From: Rhizophagus irregularis
Taxonomy: Eukaryota; Glomeromycota; Glomeromycetes; Glomerales; Glomeraceae
DNA length: 64,000 nt
Assembly: GCF_026210795.1 (NCBI RefSeq)
Contig: NC_089429.1
Location: 310,001 to 374,000 of the forward strand
Direction: 5' to 3'
In this document: positions 34,417 through 47,225 of the stretch, one piece after another
How the letters are laid out: each line of letters starts with the position of its first letter
How positions within the stretch are numbered: the stretch's first letter is position 1
Made by a program: the position numbers and the translations under genes
The notes under the pieces: model-generated
Seen by the model: the letters and a program-made list of their open reading frames with translations, nothing else
Told to the model about the DNA's origin: nothing
Databases searched by the model: none

Positions 34417-35523
34417 CAGTCAACTCCCTCTATAGTCACTCCCGTTATAGTCACATTCTACTATATAGTCACACCAGTTGAATGTTCAAAACACTTTATT
34501 ATTAAAAACTATCCTATATAGTCACAATCTATCTATAGTCACTATCACACCTATCCTCAAAAATCTTATATTAAAAAGAACCGTTTATAATCACAGTTAT
34601 ATAAAGAATATATTAAATAACTTGGCATCTAATAATCGTACAAAGATGTATCATAGCTTGTTAGAATCGTCTCACTGAGACGAATCGAATGGTGGTAGTT
34701 ATATCCTTTTCCGATCACTGGCTGATGAGTTATTCAACAAAATGTTAAGCATCAGCATTATTATATTTCTTAATTTATGTTTATTGCGCCATTTAACATT
34801 TTGCTAAATTACTCGGTACCTAGTGATTGTAAAAATACGATTAATAACTCGTTGGAATCGCCTCATCAAGACGAATCGAATGGTGGTAAGCTCATCTCTC
34901 TGTGATCAATATTGACGGAGTTACTACTTAAAAACCATTTAATATTTTTTAATTTCGGAAATTGATCTAGTGATTGGATTTCGATGTATCTTATACCATT
35001 AGATTCGTCGCATTAAGACGAATCGAATGGTAGTAAGATTGTCACTTTAGGATCAATATTGGCAGAGTTATTACACAAAAACCATTAATATTTTTTTAAT
35101 TTCGGAAATTAATCTAGTGATTGAATTTCGATGTATTTTATACCATTAGAACCGTCTCATCAAGACGAATCGAATGGCGGTAAGATCGTCTCTCTAAAAT
35201 CAATATTGGCAGAGTTATTACACAAAACCATTAATATTTTTTTAATTTCGGAAATTAATCTAGTGATTGGATTTCGATGTATTTTATACCATTAGAACCG
35301 TCTCATCAAGACGAATCGAATGGCGGTAAGATCATCTCTCTAAGATTAATATTGGCGGAGTTACGATACAATAAAGTTTTGAGTATAATTTTGGCTAAAA
35401 TTATGTTAATTTTTGGCCGGAATTATGATATACTTATATAAGAAATTTTTTATATAGTCACATCTCTTTATAATCACCAAATATGGACTGTCCCAAATGT
35501 GTGACTATAAAGAGAGTTGACTG
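34417..35523. mobile_element. 1.1-kb TA-flanked mariner-like MITE
   Basis: Ends CAGTCAACTCCCTCTATAGT and ACTATAAAGAGAGTTGACTG, each bordered by TA (34415-34416, 35524-35525), as for Tc1/mariner/pogo elements. TATAGTCAC is repeated in both subterminal zones. The centre is a tandem satellite with the AAGACGAATCGAATGG hairpin. No transposase ORF. Confidence 0.85.
34679..35360. repeat. Satellite with 146-147-bp period
   Basis: GACGAATCGAATGG starts at 34679, 34870, 35017, 35164 and 35310; the last three intervals are 147, 147 and 146 bp. Each unit has AATTTCGGAAATTGATCTAG, ATCAATATTGGCAGAGTTA and a hairpin CCATTAGA..CGTCTCATCAAGACGAATCGAATGG in pieces. The last units are nearly identical. Confidence 0.88.
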
Positions 35524-35552
35524 TATAATATATTATATTAATATATATATTA

Positions 35553-36240
35553 TAATATAATTAGTTTGCTATTTAATAATCCAATTTGCATAAACTTTTT
35601 TTTGTTTTGTAGCTCCATTTATGCTTTATAAAATAAATAAATAAAATTCATTGAAATTAGATTGCTAGATAGTGAAATAATTGCAAAAAGCTTATTAATA
35701 AATAAATTACCATATATTATATACAGTCAACCCTTATTATAATGAACCCTAAGGTCCAGACCTCAACTTCGCTATAAGACTATAGTGAAGATTTTAAGAG
35801 ATTTGATTGGTTAATTCATTATAGCGAGGGGAAATTTACTATAATTGTCTGAAAAATTCACTATATTAAGAGTTCGCTATATTAAAGTTTGACTGTATAT
35901 ATTATAATACAATTATTTCACTATCCAATAATCCAATTTGCATAACTTTTTTTTTGTTTTGTAAAACTCTTTATGCTTTGCAAAACAAAAAAAAAATCAT
36001 TAAAATTGAACTGCTAGATAGTAAGTTAATTGCAAAAAAACTTCTTAATAAATAAATTACTATATATTACATATATATTATAATACAATTATTTTATTAT
36101 CCAATAATTCAATTTGCATAAACTTTTTTTTATTTTGTAGTTCTCTTTATACTTTATAAAACAAAAAAATTTATTGAAATTGGACTTTTAGATGGTGAAA
36201 TAATTGCAGAAAAAGTTTCTTAATAAACAAATTATATATT
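35553..36240. repeat. Three tandem ~170-bp palindromic units
   Basis: Units at about 35553-35721, 35903-36070 and 36073-36240, each beginning TAATAATCCAATTTGCATAA and ending with a loose complement (TTGAACTGCTAGATAGT). A TA-flanked MITE separates units one and two. The words resemble the 10284-type MITE interior. Confidence 0.7.
35724..35895. mobile_element. 172-bp TA-flanked mariner-like MITE
   Basis: Ends CAGTCAACCCTTATTATAAT and ATATTAAAGTTTGACTG, bordered by TA (35722-35723 and 35896-35897). Inverted repeat of about 25 bp with mismatches; no ORF. It lies inside the tandem array above. Confidence 0.85.
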
Positions 36241-36520
36241 ATTTACTATAAAAGATATACTATTACCCAGTGTTATCATAAGGATGTGACATATCCATGG
36301 ACAGAATGTGATGGGACAGTTCAGGACACATCTCCAAAGATTTAGTAATATCCAGGACATTGGAACATTAAAAATCACGTAATTTTAAATTTGTTATTTT
36401 TTTATTACTAATTCAATTTTAATAAATTATAGCCCATTTAAAGCTCTGAATAATTCAGATTAAACCAGGGAACCAATTCAAAACTGGCTCAAAATTCGGT
36501 TTAGTTCAGTTTGGATAATA

Positions 36521-37241
36521 GAACTGAAAAACTGGCAGTTCAGTTCGATTTAATCTGATTTTTATAAAAATGCAAAAAATCAAATAGTTGTCTATATAGT
36601 AATCGTAAAAAGTCAAACTATATATCATTGGATTCGTCTTGACAAGATGCATCGAATGATGGTAAGATTATGTCTTTAGCATTGATAAATAACAAGTTAA
36701 TTCATGCTAAATGATTTATAAATAATTGGAATTAGCAAGCTATCTAATGGTGCTAAAGACATGATCTTAGCACCATTTGACATATCTCAGTGAGACAAAT
36801 CCAATAAATATTAATTTGTCCATGTACGATTACTGGATGGTAAATAATGTTAAGTTTCGCATTTTTTTAAAATTTTTAAGCGTTAAAAATTAAAAATTCT
36901 GATACATGAATTTATTCATCATTTAATGGTTGTACAAATATGAATTAAGACTCATTGGATTCATCTCAATAAGATAAGTCAAATGGTGGTAAGATCATGT
37001 CTCTAGCACTGATAGATAGCTTAATAATGCCAATTTTTTATAAATTATTTAGCGTGGATTAACTTATGATTTATTGATGCTAAAGATGTGATTTTATTAC
37101 CATTTGACGTGTCTGATTAAGATGAATCCAATGATATATGACGGATTTCAGATGACATTGATAGACAACTATTTGATTTTTCACATTTTTATAAAAAATC
37201 AGATTAAACTGAACCAAACTGCCAGTTTTTCGGTTTAGTTC
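36521..37241. mobile_element. ~720-bp foldback element
   Basis: 36521-36596 (AAAAACTGGCAGTT, GATTTAATCTGA, ATCAAATAGTTGTCTAT) is inverted at 37160-37241. Between the arms four hairpins of the CCATTTGA/ATCCAAT..AAGAT type occur near 36625, 36760, 36955 and 37110. They are diverged relatives of the 34.7-35.3-kb satellite hairpin. Left flanking words (GGTTTAGTTCAG) suggest that the arms extend further but degenerate. 36270-36360 and 37420-37500 are rich in GGACA/TGTCC words. Confidence 0.7.
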
Positions 37242-37744
37242 TTATGGATTTTAGCTCTAATCTGAACTGTCTATAATCTGGACTAAACCAATCCATTTGG
37301 AGTTTTAAGCCCATTAGATGTGTCTTAATAAGACAAATTAAATAGTGGTAATTTTGTATTTATAGTATTAATATTAACAAAGATATGAAAGTTTAAAAGT
37401 TTTAGATATTTTATTATTTATAAAGCTTGGACGAATTTTGGACGAGGATATGGATGGAGCATGATCCAGGACGAATGTCCTGACATTAAAATTTTGGCAG
37501 GACGTATACCTATATACAATCTTATTATTACGTAAAAGATATATTGTGATATCTGAATGTAGAAGCTACTCCATACATTCACAAATTATGTAATTTCTGA
37601 CATGCCCCTAAGATGATTTTCTGTAATTTGGAATTTGAAGTAATATAAAAAAATATGAGAGATTTTAGGCTATTATAATTATAAATGTATTATATCTTGC
37701 AGAAAACTTAATTCACTTATCGCTTTTATTTTTAGACTATGATA

Positions 37745-37915
37745 CGTCAAATGACCAAAAACAGGCAAAAAAAATGGTGTGAATTGCATAAACTATTCAC
37801 AAATTTATATAAACTATTTACAAATAGTATAGGTTAATTCGCAAATAGCCAAAATAGCCAAAAATAGCCACTGCTTTTCACGCCATTTTTTTTGCCGATT
37901 TTTAGCATTTTGACT
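37745..37915. mobile_element. ~170-bp MITE
   Basis: GTCAAATGACCAAAAACAGG and its diverged complement (ending CATTTTGAC) form ~43-bp terminal repeats, including AAAAAAAATGG(T/C)GTGAA. TATGATA lies directly outside both ends. The centre is ATAGCC-rich. No ORF. Confidence 0.75.
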
Positions 37916-38057
37916 TATGATATATATAAAGCTTTCAAAATTATATAAAATAAAGGACATTGTAAATTAATTACATATTACAACTTGTAAGTGGATTTGA
38001 ATAAAATTATTAATACAAAATTACATTTGTAAAAATTTTCAGGTATTTAGATAAGAT

Positions 38058-38278
38058 AGGACTCTATTTACTATTAATAGAAATCTTCAGAAAAATTTTA
38101 AATTTACTAGTAATTTTACCAGTAATCCTATTGGTTAATTGATCTAAAAAGAAAAAAATTATAAAAATTTAGTGTAATATAGATGTAATTTATTTATATA
38201 TAATAGGATTTTCAAAAATTCTTAATTATAAATTTTACCTTAAGTTTCTGATAATTTATCTTATAAGTAAGCGGTCCT
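38058..38278. mobile_element. 221-bp hAT-like MITE
   Basis: Ends AGGACTCTATTTACTA and TAAGCGGTCCT; flanks GATAAGAT / GATAGCAT match 6 of 8. The interior shares ATTGGTTAATTG with 20173-20398 in opposite orientation. Same family, both old. Confidence 0.68.
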
Positions 38279-38992
38279 GATAGCATTTTCTTTGAATTAA
38301 CCTATAAAAGAAGAACTCACTCTAAAAGCAAAATCAAGATGTGGATTCTAAAGTTGTGCAGAATATTAATTTAAAGTTAAGTAAGAATCAGAAGGTAGCT
38401 AGAAAATGAACAAGACTTTGGACAGTATTAATAAATTAATTGTAACTAATGACAATTTAGAAGATTAGTTTTTGCAAGAAATAAGTAGTTTTAATGAATG
38501 GATTCATTTCTAACTTTTACCTTTTTTTTATATTTATTTTTTGTTGTTTTCCTTTTTTTCTTTATTTGGGTTTTAGCAAATTCATGGAATATATCTGATT
38601 ATTGTATTTTGATAAACAGAATACTATTTAAAGTTTATATATAGGTGATTGATTTATATAATTGCTTATTAGAACTATTTGTATTATTTATTTTAAGTAT
38701 AATAATAATAAAAAAAAAAGGTATAATTAATTCTTTATAAATACATCCTTTATAAATAAATTTATATATATCTTTTTAAATATACTTTTTAGTTTAAACT
38801 TAAATTTAAATGATCTTTAATTATTTATTTTCTATAAATGCATGCTTTTTTTAAATACATTATTACAAAAATTATATATATAATTCTAAAAGAATACATT
38901 TATAAGAAATTGATTATATAAATAAAAAAAAAATAAATAAAATATTAAAGTTATTTATTTTTATTAATTATGAGCTTTATATTTTACTTATA
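38279..38992. other. AT-rich spacer with a possible gene relic
   Basis: 38340-38512 has short coding-like stretches in two frames (NINLKLSKNQKVARK; NEWIHF) broken by stops; too weak to name. The rest is A/T low complexity. Confidence 0.3.
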
Positions 38993-39511
38993 CAGTCAAA
39001 TTTCTATGTAACGATAAGGTTGTTTTAGGAAAAAAGTATTGGTATATTGAATTATCAGTACATAATTACTGTATATCATATTGTAAATTACGTTTATTAT
39101 TAGATTAGCGGACAGTCAGACATTGATATCGATGCTTTTAATTGGAAACAATATCAATATATTGAATATATTACAGGTAATATAATGTGAAGCAAATACC
39201 ACCCAATTAAAGGCTTAAAATAATTAAATTTTGGTAAAATAAATCACAAAAGAGTTCAAATTAAATCTTTTACTTGGACTAACTTTATAATGCTAGCTCA
39301 AATTAATACTAATATAGCTAAAATATCAGTATATCTTAATATATATTATTATAAAGGATTAAGAAAAAGTATTGGTATACGTTACATTGCGAAATTATAT
39401 GCAATATCAATGCAACGCAATTTTTTTATTATACGTAAAATGAAACAATGAAAATTTATCAGTACAGGAAATTATCGATACACTGGGAATTGATACATAG
39501 AGGTTTGACTA
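38993..39511. mobile_element. 519-bp TA-flanked mariner-like MITE
   Basis: Ends CAGTCAAATTTCTATGTA and TACATAGAGGTTTGACTA, bordered by TA (38991-38992 and 39512-39513). No ORF. Confidence 0.78.
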
Positions 39512-42481
39512 TATTAACAGTATATTTAATTTTAAATGGTAAATATTTTGGAATATTTAAATTAAAGATAGATTATGAATTAATGAAATTAAATAAAAAA
39601 GTTTTATTTTAAATTTAAAATATAAAAATTTTAAAAAGAATTGATTTTTTTTTAAATAAATAAGATTTAAATTTTAAATAAATAAGTTTGATTTTAAAAC
39701 TTAAAAATTATTTTTATTTTATTTTAAGTATTTATTATTTTTAATTTTAGAAATAAGTATTAAAATTTTATTATTGGCCAACTAATAACAGAAGAACTGG
39801 CCAACTGGACCAAATAGAAAAAATATGTAATGTGTGAAATACTTATTATTTTTTTTTTATTCTGATTTTTTTATTAAAATCCTTTTTTTATATATATATT
39901 TTCTTTTAATATTCAGTTTTTACTATATATAGTTGATCTTGCTGAATTATCGAAATGAATATTAATTAAGAGGAAGATTCTCTTTTAAGAAAAATTATAT
40001 TTTACACAGAATTTACTTTCATAATCCAAAAATTCGTCTGACAATTCATATGTGGAATCCTTTTTAAAATGACAAGTAGTTTAATAATTAATAATATTAA
40101 TTTTTATTTGTATTTGATTATTGTATGTGTATTAATACTTTTTTGAAAAAATTAATAAATTATTAAATGTATTGCAGTAAAAAAAAAAGTATTAAAATTT
40201 TTTAAATAAATAAATTTTAAAAAAATTAATTATTTTTTTGTTAAATTTGAAATTTTATTTTTGATTATTAAGTTAATTTTTTGGATAAGTTTTATTAAAT
40301 TTTACTTTTTATTATTTATTTATTTATTTCGTATAAATTTTTAAAATATATTTTATTTTGAATTTTTTAAATTATTTTTTGGTTTTTTTTTTTGGTAAAA
40401 GTATTCAAATACCTTAAAATTAAAAAATAACTTATAAAAAGTCAGATTTTTAATAATAAATAAACTTACAATTAACTTAAAGTTTAAATGTAAAATACTA
40501 TTTAAAACTGTTTTTTTTTGTTGCAAATATCTTTAATAAAATTTTAACTTTTTAACCAAATAATTATGGTAAAATAAATGTCAAAAATCAACTTTTTGAT
40601 TATAAAATAGTTTATATTTCAAAAATCAGAAAGATTGAATTAGTAATTATTAAGAAATCTGCTTTTATAAATCACAAAATTTAAGACAATTATAATAAAT
40701 CAAAAATTGCTTATTTTAAAGGTATTTTTCAAGAATTAACTACATACTCCTGTTTTTACTAACTAATAGTCCAAATTTAATAAAACTTATCCATTGAGTT
40801 CATTTTAATGAGAGAAATCTAATGATAATAATTTTATTTTTCTTAACTTTAATATTTATTAAGATATAATACAGAGTGATTTTTTATCTGATATAAATAG
40901 GATTCTATTAATATTCTTTAGTGAATCCTTTATAAATATTCCTAATCTAATTAGATTTATTAGATTTTTAAGAAGTAAAAGCTTGGAATAGAGAATGAAA
41001 AGTAAAAGGGTTGGAGTGAAGTTAATTATCTTTAAGTCCAGAAACTTACTTTCGATTTAGTAGAAACAAAATATTGTATTTTATTTATTTTGAGGATACT
41101 TATCAATAAAGTATGAAGAAATCATCAGAATTTTGTTCATTAGAGAAATTATGAAAGAGTTGATTCTTTGATATTGCAACGTAATTTTTATATCATATGA
41201 TTATCATATATTCCTATAATTCATAAATGTTATCGTGAAAAAAATAATAGTATATGATTAAGGAATACTATAGTAGTACTAAGTTAAATGATAATAATAT
41301 TCTTAGAAAGAAATCAAGAATTTTCCAAGGAAAATTGAAATACATAAATATTTTTTTTTTTAACAATATAATAGGAATACTATACTAGACGGTGTTATAC
41401 GATAAAAGTCGGAATCTAGTAAATTGGATAACATATTTTATATTTCATGATTCATTTATAGATAATGATAATGTAACAGATATTTAAGGTTTATTTAATT
41501 TTTGCTTAAAAAGTCTTAAATGATTCTTTTAAGGAACGGTCGATAACAATTTAATTATAAATCACGTGTATATTTCAGGTGCAATATTTGGAAGCTGCAT
41601 GATAATCTACAAGAAAATTCTAGTAAATTGCTTCACCGCCCTTCCCGCAGAATAATAAAAGGCGGCGATGCAATGTGACTTGTCGGAACTCGTTATATAT
41701 AGTAGTAAATAATCACCATGAATACCTTTATTTGAAGCATCATATCTTTAACATACACATGTCACAAATTATAAACGTTACACAGATCATATCCAATATA
41801 AAAAAATCGAAGTAATCCTGATTGTTGACTGTGTTACTTGACATTCCGATCTGAAAAATACTGACCGTTATAACGATTATAGTGCTTCTATTGTGAATTT
41901 TTTTATCGGTATTACCAAAGAAATAAGAATACCGTTTATTTATAGCCGCGATGTTTATTTATGGGTTATTGTAAAAATTTCAATCGATTTCGTCATCTTA
42001 TCGGACATGAAACAGGTTTTTTATGCAAAATACATAGTAGTCACTAGGTCAACATCGGTCCGAGATTTTGAGATTTTAAGATGACGTTTTAACTTTTGAT
42101 TGACCGTATTACATATATTTATATAAATAATTCCTTGTGATTAAATAGCAGCCTCTTTCGTAAGCTGGGTTGGTACCTAAGTTCCAAAAAAAATATAAAA
42201 ACTGCCAAAAAAGCCAAGACGCAATCCAAACCACTTGTAGAGATCAACTATTCAGCGAAAATATAAAAGCTAATAAATTTACTGATTCAACTTTCCGTAA
42301 TTGTAAGCAGCCTAATCTTTACCTATTAGTAGTAATGTTGCTATTAGTTCTGCTAGTACAAATCATTTTGCTCTTTTCGAAATTTTTAACATCTTAATGA
42401 GAATGTTTTTTTTTTCAAAGTCCTATTAATAACCAGAATTTAGCAAAGAGTAGGACGCCATACTAAAACATAACGGCAATT
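39512..42481. other. AT-rich intergenic region, NST1 promoter at the right end
   Basis: No gene supported. 41560-41720 is GC-richer (AATCACGTGTATA, GGCGGCGATGCAATGTGAC) and may be regulatory. Two open frames (41893-42084; 42170-42397, the latter with a hydrophobic C-terminus) lack an ATG start and are not called. Confidence 0.5.
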
Positions 42482-45400
42482 ATGATGGCGACCTCACATA
42501 CTTTTCCACCTGAAGAAAGTTTACCCCATCCACCCCCAAATTTTCAACCACAACAAATAAATACAAAACAAGTAATTTATAATAAGTCGGGCACAAAGTG
42601 TATGAATATCGTAAAAGATCCGTCTGGAATGCCTTTATCTCCGACTTCACCGTCTACGAGAGACCAAAATGATAGTTCACCCTCTCATAATCCTCAAAAT
42701 AATAACGTGCCAACTAAAAAGAAAAAGAAAAAGAAGGGTAAAAGAAAATCTACTGTTGACCATGTAGAGGAAGCTGATATTCAAGTTAATGGAACACATA
42801 ATAATCATATAAAGACAAATTATAACAGTGAAAATGAAGAGGAAGCATTGGACGTGGATTTAGAAGACGAAGATGAATTCTTTTCTGATGATGACGGATA
42901 TGATCCGGAAGCACCTGAAATACCCTTTCCACGAAAGGATTCTATCGCAAATCATGATGGTGATAATAATCATGCTCCTACTACTCCTTCAAAGAAAAAA
43001 AAGAAGAAAAAGAAAAATAAGAATGGTCTTAGTATGAATCAAATTTCAGATATCCATCATAACCATCCCCACCATAACCATAATCACAAATCTCGTAAAG
43101 ATGGTATCTGGAATACCAATAATAACGAAGAACGACAGCGAATAAGGGAATTCTGGTTACAATTGGGTGAAGAGGAAAGAAGAAGTTTAGTAAAAGTTGA
43201 GAAAGAAGCTGTGCTAAAAAAAATGAAAGAACAGCAAAAGCATTCATGCTCTTGTTCTGTATGTGGCAAAAAGAGGTTAGTAGCCTTGAGTATTATTTTA
43301 TTTCTCTTATTCCTCTAGTATTATTAGTACCAATCATTACCTCTCGATTTAATAATTGCTTATTAAAAAGCAGTCTACGATAATATAATTTATTTTAAAT
43401 TCATTAATAAAAATAAATATATATGGTATCTATATAAGATACTATAATACTACTGTATATAACATTTATACATAAAAATTTGGAAATATGATATAGGACC
43501 GCTATTGAAGCAGAGTTAGAAACCCTCTATGATGCTTACTATGAAGAACTTGAATCTTATGCGAATCATCAGCAGCAATTTGGCTCTTCAAATATTGAAT
43601 ATCGAAACGATGCAGAGTTTGATGACGATGATGATGATGAAGAATACGAAGATGATGAGGACGAAGACGATGAAGATTATGAAGGCAGTGAACATGATAG
43701 TGATACGCGGAAAGAATTCTTCAACAACTTTGGTAATAGTTTAACTGTGAAAGGTGCGTTATGACCACCTAGCAGGGTTAAAGTTCTTTTAGGAGAAATG
43801 CCTTCTTGATGGTCGATAATTTCAAGTTATTAATGATCAATTTCAAATACTAATGTGTATATACTGACTCAGGAGGCATTTTGACCGTAGCTGACGATCT
43901 ATTAAAAAATGACGGCAAGAAGTTTCTCGAAATGATGGAACGACTTGCTGAACGAAGGATGCAACGAGAAGAAGATGAGTCAGCAATGGATCGTGGTGAA
44001 TATTATGATGAAGATGAGGATGAAGATGAGGATGAATATGAAGAGGATGGGGAAGAAGTAAAGAACTATTTTTTTTATAGTTACGAAAATTTTTACTTGC
44101 AAATGAAGTATATTAATTAATTTTTGTTTATAGGATAACCAAACAGAAGAACAACGTATGGAAGAAGGTCGACGAATGTTTCAGATATTCGCTGCAAGAA
44201 TGTTTGAACAGCGAGTGTTAAATGCATATCGAGAAAAGGTTTGTATAAATCAAATTTTTTTTTTATTTAAAATTAGAAAAAAGTTTTTTTCCTAAATCGG
44301 AAGTTATTTGTATAGGTTGCTCAAGAACGACAACAAAAGTTATTAGAAGAGTTAGAGGAAGAAAATCGGCTGAAAGAGGAGCGTGAACTTAAAAAATTAA
44401 AAGAGAAAGAAAGAAAGAAGGCTAAAAATAGGTTGGATTTTTTTTTTAAAAAAAAAATATGGATAGTTGATTCATGGAAGAATTCACCCAGTTAATATTT
44501 TGTGATTTTACATGTTAGGGCCTTGAAACAACAAAAAGAGGAAGAACGTGCAAGAAGAGAGGCAGAAAGGCTAGCTGAAGAAAAAGCTCAACGAGCAGAG
44601 CGTGAAAAAAAATTAGAGGAAGAACGTAAAAGACGTGAGGAAGAACGTCTAAAAAAGGAGGCAGAAAGGAGGCAAAGGGAAGAAGAACGACAAAGGAAAG
44701 AAGAAGAAAAAAGGCGAAAAGCAAGAGAAGAGAGAGAGCGAGAGGAACGTAGGAAAAAAGAGCAGGAAGCAAAAGAACGTAAAGAGAAAGAAAAAGAGGA
44801 GAGAGAACGTAAAGAAAGAGAAGAAAAGGCTCGAAAAGAAAAGGAAGAACGTCGACAGCGTGAAGAACGAGAGCGTAAACAACGTGAATTAAAGGAGAAG
44901 GAACGTAAAGAAAAAGAAGAACAAGAGCGTAAAGAACGCGAAAAGAAAGAACGTGAAGCGAAAGAACGAGAACGAAAAGAAAAGGAGGATCAGGAACGTA
45001 AAGATCGCGAGGAAAAAGAACGAAAAGAGAGGGAAGAGAAACAAAAAGCTGTCACACTGAGGCAGCAACAACATCATGAACGAAAACGAACTATTACACC
45101 AATCGGTCAACCTTCTGCTCAACCACCACCCCCACCGTCAATAAGTACACCGGTAATACAGAATAAACCTGTCGTATCAATGCCTAATGGAATGAATTGG
45201 ATTAATTATTCATCACATGAACAACACCAACCTCTTCCGCAGCATTCTATAAATCCACAACATGTTATAAATTCTCATTTACCACCCCCTCCCAATCACC
45301 CTAACCATCCACCGCCACATCCATTGTTTAACCCTGGTGGACCACAACCACAATTTGGAGGACAGCCTGTTGGAATAATGAATGGTCCTGCGGGAATGAC

Positions 45401-46609
45401 AAATGAAGTTGCTAATGAAGTTTTTACGAACACTAAAAAAGCAATAAATCCACCACCACAAGGAACGAACACTTTACAGGGAATAAATCCTACATCTTCC
45501 TTATTTGCAACTGGATTAGGTCCGATTGGTATGGGTGTTCATCCACACCATGGAGGTCCTCCAGTACCCATACATGCTCATCAAGTAATGAGACAACAAA
45601 TGCCACCTCCTAGAGGTTTTAATCCAATTGCTCCAACACCACATTTACCTGGTCCCTCTGGAGTTCCACCATCTGTAGCATCTACAAATTTATCATTACT
45701 TAATGAAGCTGCTGTAATGAGTGGAAATGGAAATATTGGTGCAGGAGTAACAGGAAATCCGCAAAATGGTGCATTTGGTGGGTTACCTATATGTGGACAA
45801 GGACCATTAGGTCCACAGACATTTAATTTAGGGACACAAGTACCCGCATCGTCTCATATAGGACCTAGTGTTGTTGTTCCAAATACTCCGTTAGCTCCTA
45901 TTGGACATCGTCGTATGTCCCAACATCCAGAGGATTCCCATGTAAAAGCTGTACAAAGACCACAACCGATACAGCGTCCAAGAAGAAATTCTGGTACAGG
46001 ACAGTCACTGGAAATACGTACAAGGTCGCCACCACCAGGTTTTGGTAATATGGTTGGCTCTGGTGCTTTGCTTGGTGATGATAAAACTAATTCAATGACA
46101 AACAGGAGACAGAGTTTAGCTGCTGGTGAAAGTTCATATTTCTCTAATTCATTATTTTCTACAGCAATGCCTGGAGGTTAGGGAATAATTTTAAATTATT
46201 TATTTCTTTTTATTTTTTGGTCCTTGAGAAGAGTATTATTATAGTTATTTAAAGAATTTGTAAATAAATAAATAAATATGTTAAAACAAATTTTGTAGAG
46301 TCAAATCCACCTCAACCATCACCATCACAGAACCAACAACAGCAACAACACGGAACAAATCGGGTGTCACATCGACCTGTTGTAGGTGATAATGAATGGC
46401 CTCCAATACGCGGAAGACAAAATGTGACTGATAATCTCCTAGGAGAGTCTGTATCTATTGGTAGTAATAATAATGGTAATAATAATATAGGAACAAACGA
46501 CATTTGGGCATCAAATTTTGCTGGTGGACAGTCATTGTGGTATTCAGAAGGTAATAATAATCCTACAAATCGTAGAGTGATGGGTTCAAGAGACTTTGGC
46601 ATACCATAA
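42482..46609 (+). CDS. NST1: NST1-like stress response protein
   Basis: Seven exons: 42482-43275, 43497-43753, 43873-44057, 44134-44238, 44316-44431, 44519-46176, 46299-46609; all introns GT-AG and in frame, 1141 residues. Order: a Pro/Asn-rich N-terminus with two poly-Lys tracts (nuclear-localisation-like), then the conserved NST1 core [10 protein letters not shown] followed by [16 protein letters not shown] across the first intron. An acidic Asp/Glu tract, the conserved [20 protein letters not shown], a ~200-residue Arg/Glu/Lys coiled coil (exon 6 start) and a long Pro/Gln/Asn/Gly-rich tail complete it. In yeast NST1 is linked to salt tolerance and RNA processing factors. The exon 1-2 junction core makes the assignment secure; the tail is disordered and poorly conserved in the family. 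Confidence 0.92.
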
Positions 46610-47225
46610 TAACAAAAAACGAAAGAAACTTAAAATATAATTAGTGCAAATTTTCTATTATTTCCTGTTTTCCTTATTACCTTGTAACCATAAATACTAT
46701 ATATATACACATATTACTATTATATTTTTAGTCCTCGATTTGGCGTAAAATTAAGAACGTGTTTATCTATATATACATATATATTGCAAAAAGAAAAAAA
46801 AGGACGAGTGATGATGTATTAATGATGTATTAAAAAAAAAACAAATTCTATTACTATAATTTTACTATTACAATTAGCATTTTGGAAGAATCATTTACCA
46901 TTTGAAAAAAAAAAAAGAAAAATATTTTATTTTCATCGTGTAATAATAAACCTGTTTAATTACTGAAAAATCAAAAAGTAAATAATAGACATATTATTTA
47001 TTATTATATAATATATTTACACGCGCTTTTATATACTCTTCGTATAAACACGCAAAAGATTAACCATCATGTACATTAGTTTTCTAGAACAAATATTACA
47101 TACATTAATTACATGTTGATTTATACAAAAATGAATATATAAAAGAACAAAGAAAATGAACTATTTAATTTATTTGTTTAAATACTTCAAAAAAAAGGGG
47201 GGGGGGGTATTCAAATAAGAAAAGA
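46610..47225. other. Convergent intergenic region
   Basis: 3' regions of NST1 and the F-box gene. Contains an 11-G run at 47197-47207. No gene. Confidence 0.6.

Noticed and set aside
36270-37520. A larger element with GGACA/TGTCC-rich ends around the foldback
   Set aside because: Words recur at both sides but I could not define inverted ends or a target duplication.
41893-42084. 63-codon open frame
   Set aside because: Begins with GTG, no recognisable domain, and low-complexity A/T sequence around it.
42170-42397. 75-codon frame with a hydrophobic C-terminal segment just upstream of NST1
   Set aside because: Starts with TTG rather than ATG, has no splice context and lies in the NST1 upstream region; most likely chance.
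44515-45122. Three minus-strand frames opposite NST1 exon 6
   Set aside because: Antisense shadows of the Arg/Glu/Lys coiled-coil coding sequence.
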